Assembly: GCA_947451985.1 (NCBI GenBank)
Contig: CANGBQ010000002.1
Span: 1-48,844 of the forward strand
Direction of reading: 5' to 3'
Source of the DNA: Chitinophagaceae bacterium
GTDB taxonomy: Bacteria; Bacteroidota; Bacteroidia; Chitinophagales; Chitinophagaceae
Length of the DNA: 48,844 bases
The position numbers and the translations under genes were made by a program. The notes beneath the pieces are model-generated. The model was given only the letters and a program-made list of their open reading frames with translations. It ran no database searches and was not told the DNA's origin. The stretch's first letter is position 1, and each line of letters starts with the position of its first letter. This document shows, in pieces, positions 44,312 through 48,844 of this stretch.

Positions 44312-45895
44312 TTATGGACGAACAATTTTTTCAATAATAGCGCTGGCAACTCTTTCGCCATCCATTGCTGCACTTACAATACCCCCCGCATAGCCGGCTC
44401 CTTCTCCGCAGGGATAAAGGTTTTGTAATTGAGGATGCTGAAGGGTGTCGGGGTTTCTGGGTATTCTGACCGGGCTGGAAGTGCGACTTTCTGTTGCAAC
44501 CACGATGGCTTCATGGGTATAATATCCTTTCATTTTCTTTCCGAACGCCATCAATCCTTTTTGAAGTGTTTCAAAAATAAACCCAGGCAATACTTCGGCT
44601 AGTTGCACACTATTCAATCCTGGTAAATAAGAATGAGGGGGCAATGTACTCGATGCGACTCCTGTACAAAAGTCGACCATTCTTTGCGCGGGAGCCACCA
44701 TTTTGCCACCGCCCGCCTGGAAGGCGGATTGTTCCACCATGCTTTGAAATTGCATCAGCAACAAAGGATCGTTCGGGTCTGGTTTTAAGTGTTTCAGTGT
44801 GTTATAAGCATCTTGCTCATTTACCTGAACTACCATACCACTATTGGCATATGGATTGTTTCTTTTAGATGGACTCCAACCATTCACCACCAATTCGCCT
44901 GGTTGGGTTGACGCAGGTGCAATGATACCTCCCGGGCACATACAAAAAGAAAAAACACCTCTTCCGTTGGCTTGTTCTACCAGGCTGTAAGCCGCAGGGG
45001 GCAAGTGTTCGTTTCGGGTTGAGCAGTGGTATTGTATCTGATCAATTAATATTTGCGGATGTTCTATTCTTACTCCTAAAGCAAATGGCTTGGCATCAAT
45101 CTGTATTTTTTTGCTGTGTAGCAATTGGAAAATATCTCGGGCCGAATGGCCTGTTGCCAAAATGTAGGCATCGGCCTTTAATACATTTTTTTCGGCGCTG
45201 AGGCAATAACTAATTTGATCACCTTCGATTTGAATGTCGGCGAGTTTGGTGTCAAAATGTACTTCTCCACCACAGTCAATGATCATCGATCGCATGGCCG
45301 TGATGATTTGAGGTAGTTTGTTGGTGCCTATATGTGGGTGTGCTTCGTAGAGAATTTGTTCAGGTGCTCCAAAATGCACAAACAATTGCAGAATGCGGTC
45401 AATATTGCCTCTTTTATTGCTTCGGGTATACAGTTTTCCATCACTGTAGGTGCCCGCGCCGCCTTCTCCAAAACAATAATTGCTTTCTGGATTCACAATG
45501 CCCGACTTGTTCAAAGCAGCTAGGTCTCTTCTTCTTTGTCGGACATCTTTTCCTCTTTCAATCACAATGGGTTGAATGCCTGCTTCAATCAGCTTGAGCG
45601 CAGCAAACAATCCAGCAGGTCCGGCTCCAATCACCAGTACTTTTTTGGCCGCAGGGGCTAGTGTATGGAAGGAGAAGGTGGGTAGATTGCGTTGAATGAA
45701 GGGTTCATTCACAAAGCAGTTCACCGTGAGGTTGATATAAATCGATTTGCTTCGGGCATCAATGGACTTTTTGAGTACCTCAAATCCGGTAATAGAAGCT
45801 CTTTTGACAGACAGACTGTCGGCTATTTTTTGCGAAATCGATTGGTCGTTGGCGGCTTCGTGGGGAAGCAGCCGAAGGGCTATTTTTTGTTGCAT
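44312..45895 (-). CDS. FAD-dependent oxidoreductase of COG2509 type
   Basis: A 527-residue flavoprotein of the uncharacterised FAD-dependent dehydrogenase group COG2509. Residues 1-80 form the small N-terminal domain found in this group. VLVIGAGPAGLFAALKL (G90-G95 loop) binds FAD; CFGEGGAGTYSDGKLYTRSN is a strong group signature. MCPGGIIAPASTQPGELVVNGWS and YPCGEGAGYAGGIVSAAMDG near the end complete the FAD site. There is no signal peptide. Substrate and electron acceptor are unknown. It lies downstream of the DUF3127 gene by 41 nt, a gap that holds a TTAGGA/TCCTAA dyad. Confidence 0.9.
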   Translation of the reverse strand: MQQKIALRLLPHEAANDQSISQKIADSLSVKRASITGFEVLKKSIDARSKSIYINLTVNCFVNEPFIQRNLPTFSFHTLAPAAKKVLVIGAGPAGLFAALKLIEAGIQPIVIERGKDVRQRRRDLAALNKSGIVNPESNYCFGEGGAGTYSDGKLYTRSNKRGNIDRILQLFVHFGAPEQILYEAHPHIGTNKLPQIITAMRSMIIDCGGEVHFDTKLADIQIEGDQISYCLSAEKNVLKADAYILATGHSARDIFQLLHSKKIQIDAKPFALGVRIEHPQILIDQIQYHCSTRNEHLPPAAYSLVEQANGRGVFSFCMCPGGIIAPASTQPGELVVNGWSPSKRNNPYANSGMVVQVNEQDAYNTLKHLKPDPNDPLLLMQFQSMVEQSAFQAGGGKMVAPAQRMVDFCTGVASSTLPPHSYLPGLNSVQLAEVLPGFIFETLQKGLMAFGKKMKGYYTHEAIVVATESRTSSPVRIPRNPDTLQHPQLQNLYPCGEGAGYAGGIVSAAMDGERVASAIIEKIVRP

Positions 45896-45898
45896 GTG

Positions 45899-45915
45899 TT
45901 AGGAAGTTATCCTAA
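45899..45915. promoter_or_regulatory. 17-nt dyad upstream of the FAD oxidoreductase start
   Basis: TTAGGAAGTTATCCTAA has 6-bp arms TTAGGA and TCCTAA around 5 nt and sits 3 nt before the start codon at 45895 (- strand). A second pair, TTAGG/CCTAA in reverse order, overlaps its end. It may shape translation initiation or bind a protein; a similar dyad lies upstream of dnaA. Confidence 0.35.
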
Positions 45916-45936
45916 AAACAATTAGGCTTTTAAATA

Positions 45937-46326
45937 TTAGAATGGCAAATCATCAACGGCATCGGGTGCTGTAGAGGAAAAAGTATCCAGGGGTTCCAAA
46001 TAATCATTGTCAATCTTCCCTTTTCCGCCAGCCGGCAATAGTTGTTCAATTCTCCAGGCGTCCAGGTTGGTGATATAGTTGGTCTTGCCTTCTTTTTCCC
46101 ATTTGGTTCCCTTGATGTTGAAATAGACTTTTATGCTATCACCTACATTCACACGGTCTATAATGGCTGTTTTGTCTTGAACAGACTGAAATTTCACATA
46201 ATTCACAATGGTTCGTCCGTTGATTTCATCGGACTTTTCCACCACAAACTCTCTGGTTTTGAAGCTTTCGGTCCTTTGCACAGTGTCAAATTTAGCAATC
46301 AATGTACCTGTCATCTCGTAGCTCAT
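45937..46326 (-). CDS. DUF3127 family protein (predicted OB-fold, ssDNA-binding-like)
   Basis: A small cytoplasmic protein of 129 residues of the Bacteroidota family DUF3127. I start it at ATG 46326 (MSYEMTGTLIAKFDTVQRTE), where family similarity begins; the frame is open for 17 further codons upstream without conserved sequence. The core TREFVVEK, VKFQSVQDKTAIID and VGDSIKVYFNIKGTKWE look like strands of an OB-fold. The tail is acidic and ends DAVDDLPF, like the acidic DDxPF tip by which SSB proteins recruit partners. A role in nucleic acid binding is an inference from fold and tail. It lies 349 nt from dnaA, in the opposite direction. Confidence 0.85.
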   Translation of the reverse strand: MSYEMTGTLIAKFDTVQRTESFKTREFVVEKSDEINGRTIVNYVKFQSVQDKTAIIDRVNVGDSIKVYFNIKGTKWEKEGKTNYITNLDAWRIEQLLPAGGKGKIDNDYLEPLDTFSSTAPDAVDDLPF

Positions 46327-46674
46327 AAAAAGGGGTTTAAGAGGGTAAAAATACAGCAATTTCGCCATTGGAAGCACCTCCTATCAAATTTAAGTCAACA
46401 GGCTTACAGGTCCTTGGTTTTCCAGCTTAAATGAGGAGTAAAAAAAGACCTTTTTTCTCTTAAAAAATTGTCGTATTTTGAAAGGCAATGCCTGTTCGGC
46501 GGATGGCAGAAAGAAAAAGTTAAAATTAATTCACAAAAAAGTTTTTTTTTCAACAATTTCTTTTGATATTCGCCGTCCGACTTTTTTTACACATTAGGTG
46601 AATAACTCCTAAGAACTTGTCGGAACAAGGATTAGAACGAATTTAACTCATTATATAAACTGTTTTTTGGGATA
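46327..46674. other. 348-nt gene-free region between DUF3127 and dnaA
   Basis: No convincing gene is present. From the left: CAAATTTA at 46385-46392 (on the - strand TAAATTTG, an exact -7 element for the DUF3127 gene, without a clear upstream half); AGGCAATGCCT, an 11-nt dyad, at 46483-46493; an A/T-rich tract at about 46505-46570 with long A and T runs; the dyad TTAGGTGAATAACTCCTAA at 46594-46612; and the hairpin CTTGTCGGAACAAG at 46616-46629. I found no good Bacteroidota promoter for dnaA and no cluster of DnaA boxes; TTATTCACC (46605-46597, - strand) is a single weak resemblance. Confidence 0.6.
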
Positions 46675-48108
46675 ATGGAGAAGTCTTTTGAAAAAGTTTG
46701 GTTGAACTGTCTGGAGATCATTAAGGATATCGTCGAGTGGCAGCATTTCAAAACATGGTTTGAGCCCATCAAGCCGGTAGCCCTCAAAGATAAAGTGTTG
46801 ACCATTCAAGTGCCCAGTCAATTTTTCTACGAATACATCGAAGAGCACTATGTAGCCCTTTTGGCCAAAACCCTCAAGAGAGAATTGGGCAAGGAAGCTA
46901 GATTGGAATACAGAATCATGGTGGACAGTGGCAATAGCAAAAACAAACCGCTGACCATGGACATACCAGGCAATGGTTACAAGTCTTTTGCCAACAACGA
47001 AATGGATTTCCCTTTGGTTATCAACAATCCGGTTAAAAATCCGTTTGTTATTCCCGGCCTGAAAAAGATGCAGATTGATCCGCAGCTCAACAGTGCCTAT
47101 ACCTTCGACTCATTTATTGAAGGGGATTGCAACCGGGTGGCGCGCAGGGCTGGTAAAACAGTAGCTGAAAAGCCAGGAGCTACCTCATTCAATCCACTGG
47201 TAATTTATGGCGGCGTTGGATTGGGCAAAACCCATCTCGCTCAAGCCATCGGTAACGAAGTAAAAAGATTGTACAACAACAAAGTGGTGTTGTATGTGAG
47301 TTCAGAAAAATTCATCAATCAGTTTATTGATCATAGTCGCAACAATGCCATCAACGATTTCATTCATTTCTATCAATTGATTGATGTGTTGATTATTGAT
47401 GACGTTCAGTTTTTCAATCGTGCTGAAAAATCACAGGATGCATTCTTTTCTATTTTCAATCACCTGCACCAAAGTGGCAAGCAATTGATTTTAACCAGCG
47501 ACAAATCACCCAAAGATTTGGAAGGCGTTCAAGAGCGCTTGCTCAGCCGTTTCCGTTGGGGATTGAGTGCAGATTTGCAATTGCCCGATTACGAAACCAA
47601 AATCGAGATTTTAGAAACCAAAATGAAACACGACGGATTGGAAATGCCTCGTGAAGTAGTTAAATATATCGCTTACAACATCAACAGCAATGTTCGTGAA
47701 TTAGAAGGCGCCCTGATTTCTTTATTGGCCCAATCTTCACTCAACAAGAGGGAAATTGATTTGGAACTTGCCAAAAAGGTATTGCGCAATTTTGTCAAAT
47801 CTTCCAGCAAGGAAATCACCATCGATGCCATCCAGAAAATGGTGTGCGAATACTTCGATGTTCCTTATGACAAGTTGTTGCAAAAAACCAGAAAAAGAGA
47901 GATTGTTCAAGCTAGACAGATTACTATGTTCTTGTCAAAGGCTTTTACCAAGAATTCATTGAAAACCATCGGAGAGCATTTCGGCGGAAGAGACCATACG
48001 ACGGTTATTCACAGCTGCCAAACCGTAAAAGACCTGATGGATACCGACAACTTATTCAAGGAAAGCGTACTGGAATTACAGCATAAGGTTCAGTTGGCTG
48101 CCATGTAA
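46675..48108 (+). CDS. dnaA: Chromosomal replication initiator DnaA
   Basis: AAA+ ATPase that binds DnaA boxes and opens the replication origin. All domains are present in 477 residues: domain I (1-80, WLNCLEIIKDIVEWQHFKTW), a linker (85-140), the AAA+ domain with Walker A GGVGLGKTH (179-187) and Walker B LIIDDVQFF (D242, D243), and the DNA-binding domain IV with the signature GRDHTTVIHSCQTV. The start at ATG 46675 matches the family. It stands alone with its own terminator. dnaN, its common neighbour elsewhere, is not next to it. The upstream region is AT-rich and holds several dyads but no clear origin. Confidence 0.97.
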   Translation: MEKSFEKVWLNCLEIIKDIVEWQHFKTWFEPIKPVALKDKVLTIQVPSQFFYEYIEEHYVALLAKTLKRELGKEARLEYRIMVDSGNSKNKPLTMDIPGNGYKSFANNEMDFPLVINNPVKNPFVIPGLKKMQIDPQLNSAYTFDSFIEGDCNRVARRAGKTVAEKPGATSFNPLVIYGGVGLGKTHLAQAIGNEVKRLYNNKVVLYVSSEKFINQFIDHSRNNAINDFIHFYQLIDVLIIDDVQFFNRAEKSQDAFFSIFNHLHQSGKQLILTSDKSPKDLEGVQERLLSRFRWGLSADLQLPDYETKIEILETKMKHDGLEMPREVVKYIAYNINSNVRELEGALISLLAQSSLNKREIDLELAKKVLRNFVKSSSKEITIDAIQKMVCEYFDVPYDKLLQKTRKREIVQARQITMFLSKAFTKNSLKTIGEHFGGRDHTTVIHSCQTVKDLMDTDNLFKESVLELQHKVQLAAM

Positions 48109-48135
48109 ATACTGGTCCTGCATCCATACTATTTG

Positions 48136-48166
48136 ATCCAAATCTTCATCGATTTGGATTTTTTTT
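48136..48166 (+). terminator. Intrinsic terminator after dnaA
   Basis: ATCCAAATC and GATTTGGAT form a perfect 9-bp stem with a 6-nt loop TTCATC, followed by seven T. It begins 28 nt after the dnaA stop. Confidence 0.9.
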
Positions 48167-48225
48167 GCACTAGAGCCAACCATAGCACAGGTGCTGAAAT
48201 TATTTTAGGTCTTTCCTTATTTTGT

Positions 48226-48257
48226 TTTGGGGATTATCCGATACAATTGTATTTTTG
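48226..48257 (+). promoter_or_regulatory. Consensus promoter of the tRNA-Ser gene
   Basis: TTTG (48226-48229), a 20-nt spacer and TATTTTTG (48250-48257) match the Bacteroidota housekeeping consensus at every specified base. Transcription should begin near 48262-48265, within a CCCCTTGCTAGCAGGGG hairpin (48261-48277) that precedes the mature tRNA by 12 nt. Confidence 0.75.
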
Positions 48258-48289
48258 CTGCCCCTTGCTAGCAGGGGATGGTTACAAAA

Positions 48290-48379
<90 letters not shown>

Positions 48380-48427
48380 AACAATTTTTTAAAATTGATT
48401 GTACCATAAAAGGCTACTTTTTTCGTT

Positions 48428-48502
48428 CGGGATGTAGCGTAGCCCGGTTATCGCGCCTGGTTTGGGACCAGGAGGTCGCAAGTTCGAATCTTGCCATCCC
48501 GA
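48428..48502 (+). tRNA. tRNA-Pro(UGG)
   Basis: A 75-nt tRNA. The acceptor strands CGGGATG and CATCCCG pair fully, A is the discriminator, and CCA is not encoded. The anticodon arm CCTGG-TTTGGGA-CCAGG places anticodon TGG at 48463-48465, which reads CCA and, by wobble, other CCN codons. The T loop is GTTCGAATC. A terminator follows 8 nt later. A weak ATTG-N17-TACTTTTT precedes it, so an own promoter is possible but co-transcription with tRNA-Ser is simpler. Confidence 0.96.
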
Positions 48503-48510
48503 CAAACAAG

Positions 48511-48541
48511 AAAAGTCCTGCACGAAAGTGCGGGACTTTTT
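48511..48541 (+). terminator. Intrinsic terminator after tRNA-Pro
   Basis: AAAAGTCCTGCAC and GTGCGGGACTTTT form a 13-bp stem (one T-G pair) capped by a GAAA tetraloop, ending in five T. Confidence 0.9.
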
Positions 48542-48635
48542 GCATTCAAGCGTGGCAAGCTTGCTTGCAAAAGCGATGAAGCAAAAAGGACCAAGGCGAG
48601 CGAAGCGAGTCAGGGCTTTTTTTAATTGGCCCCCA
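48542..48635. other. Gene-free spacer between tRNA terminator and tandem repeat
   Basis: I see no gene here. It contains the palindrome GCAAGCTTGC (48555-48564), a purine-rich GCGAGCGAAGCGAG word and a run of seven T at 48617-48623. Open frames that cross it run in from the tRNA genes and are not credible. Confidence 0.5.
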
Positions 48636-48844
48636 CCTTCAAGATCACCGAAGGTAATCTTGAAGGTTCAAGGTTCAAGATTTAAAGTGAAAGTTTAGTT
48701 GAAATGAGCGAGGCTTGATGCGTTTGTGTTTCTCGCCTTCAAGATCACCGAAGGTAATCTTGAAGGTTCAAGGTTCAAGATTTAAAGTGAAAGTTTAGTT
48801 GAAATGAGCGAGGCTTGATGCGTTTGTGTTTCTCGCCTTCAAGA
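48636..48844 (+). repeat. Exact 100-bp tandem repeat, at least 2.1 copies, continuing past the window
   Basis: Units at 48636-48735 and 48736-48835 are identical at all 100 positions, and 48836-48844 begins a third. Each unit opens with a strong hairpin: arms CCTTCAAGATCACC and GGTAATCTTGAAGG (13 of 14 paired) around GAA. GGTTCAAGGTTCAAG, two copies of a short word related to the arms, follows, and then a mixed 50-nt tail. No open frame is conserved through it, and unit length and the absence of variable spacers exclude a CRISPR array. The total length of the array is unknown. Confidence 0.93.

Noticed and set aside
46595-46607. DnaA box
   Set aside because: TTATTCACC differs at two positions from TTATCCACA and stands alone, so it gives no support for an origin.
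48636-48844. CRISPR array
   Set aside because: Units are 100 bp and identical throughout, with no variable spacers and no cas genes in the window.

Overview
The window comes from a chromosome of the phylum Bacteroidota, most likely the Chitinophagaceae or a related family. The evidence is the division/cell-wall (dcw) gene order without murB or ddl, MurE and MraY of the Bacteroidota type, small phylum-restricted families (DUF3127, DUF4293 and DUF6427-like), almost no Shine-Dalgarno sequences, and several promoters of the Bacteroidota form TTTG-N19/21-TAnnTTTG. The assignment below phylum is inference. The coding is ordinary, dense and intact. I see no transposase, integrase, phage gene or CRISPR array.

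Region 1 (1-14320) is the dcw cluster, all on the + strand: ftsI (5' end cut by the window), murE, mraY, murD, ftsW, murG, murC, ftsQ, ftsA and ftsZ, closed by a strong terminator. Together these make lipid II and assemble and drive the septal ring. Region 2 (14386-18382) is a tight + strand group: a Kup potassium transporter, a rhodanese and two tandem membrane-anchored alpha/beta hydrolases. Region 3 (18379-24951) is on the - strand: an LD-carboxypeptidase, a FadN-like beta-oxidation protein, metG and a TIGR01777 epimerase-like protein.

Region 4 (25042-30889, +) holds an unknown secreted protein, a DUF6427-like membrane protein, purQ, a small DsbD N-terminal-domain protein and a full DsbD. 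The last two form a notable pair: the DsbD has lost the redox cysteines of its own N-terminal domain, while its small neighbour keeps them. Region 5 (30929-36438) has an ECF sigma factor (-) divergent from uvrA (+), then DUF4293 and glyA (-). Region 6 (36585-41972, +) has a sugar nucleotidyltransferase, a nitronate monooxygenase-like flavoprotein, and an SLBB/Wza-like exporter with its Wzz-like partner.

Region 7 (41986-46326, -) has an ABC-2 permease and its ATPase, an FAD-dependent oxidoreductase and a DUF3127 protein. Region 8 (46675-48844, +) has dnaA with a terminator, tRNA-Ser(GCU), tRNA-Pro(UGG) with a terminator, and the start of an exact 100-bp tandem repeat that runs off the right edge.

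I found no wholly new multi-gene system. The observations most worth a second look are the split DsbD N-domain, a metG promoter that predicts an almost leaderless mRNA, G-free leaders before murD, ftsA and ftsZ, several unexplained dyads in promoter regions, and the 100-bp repeat.
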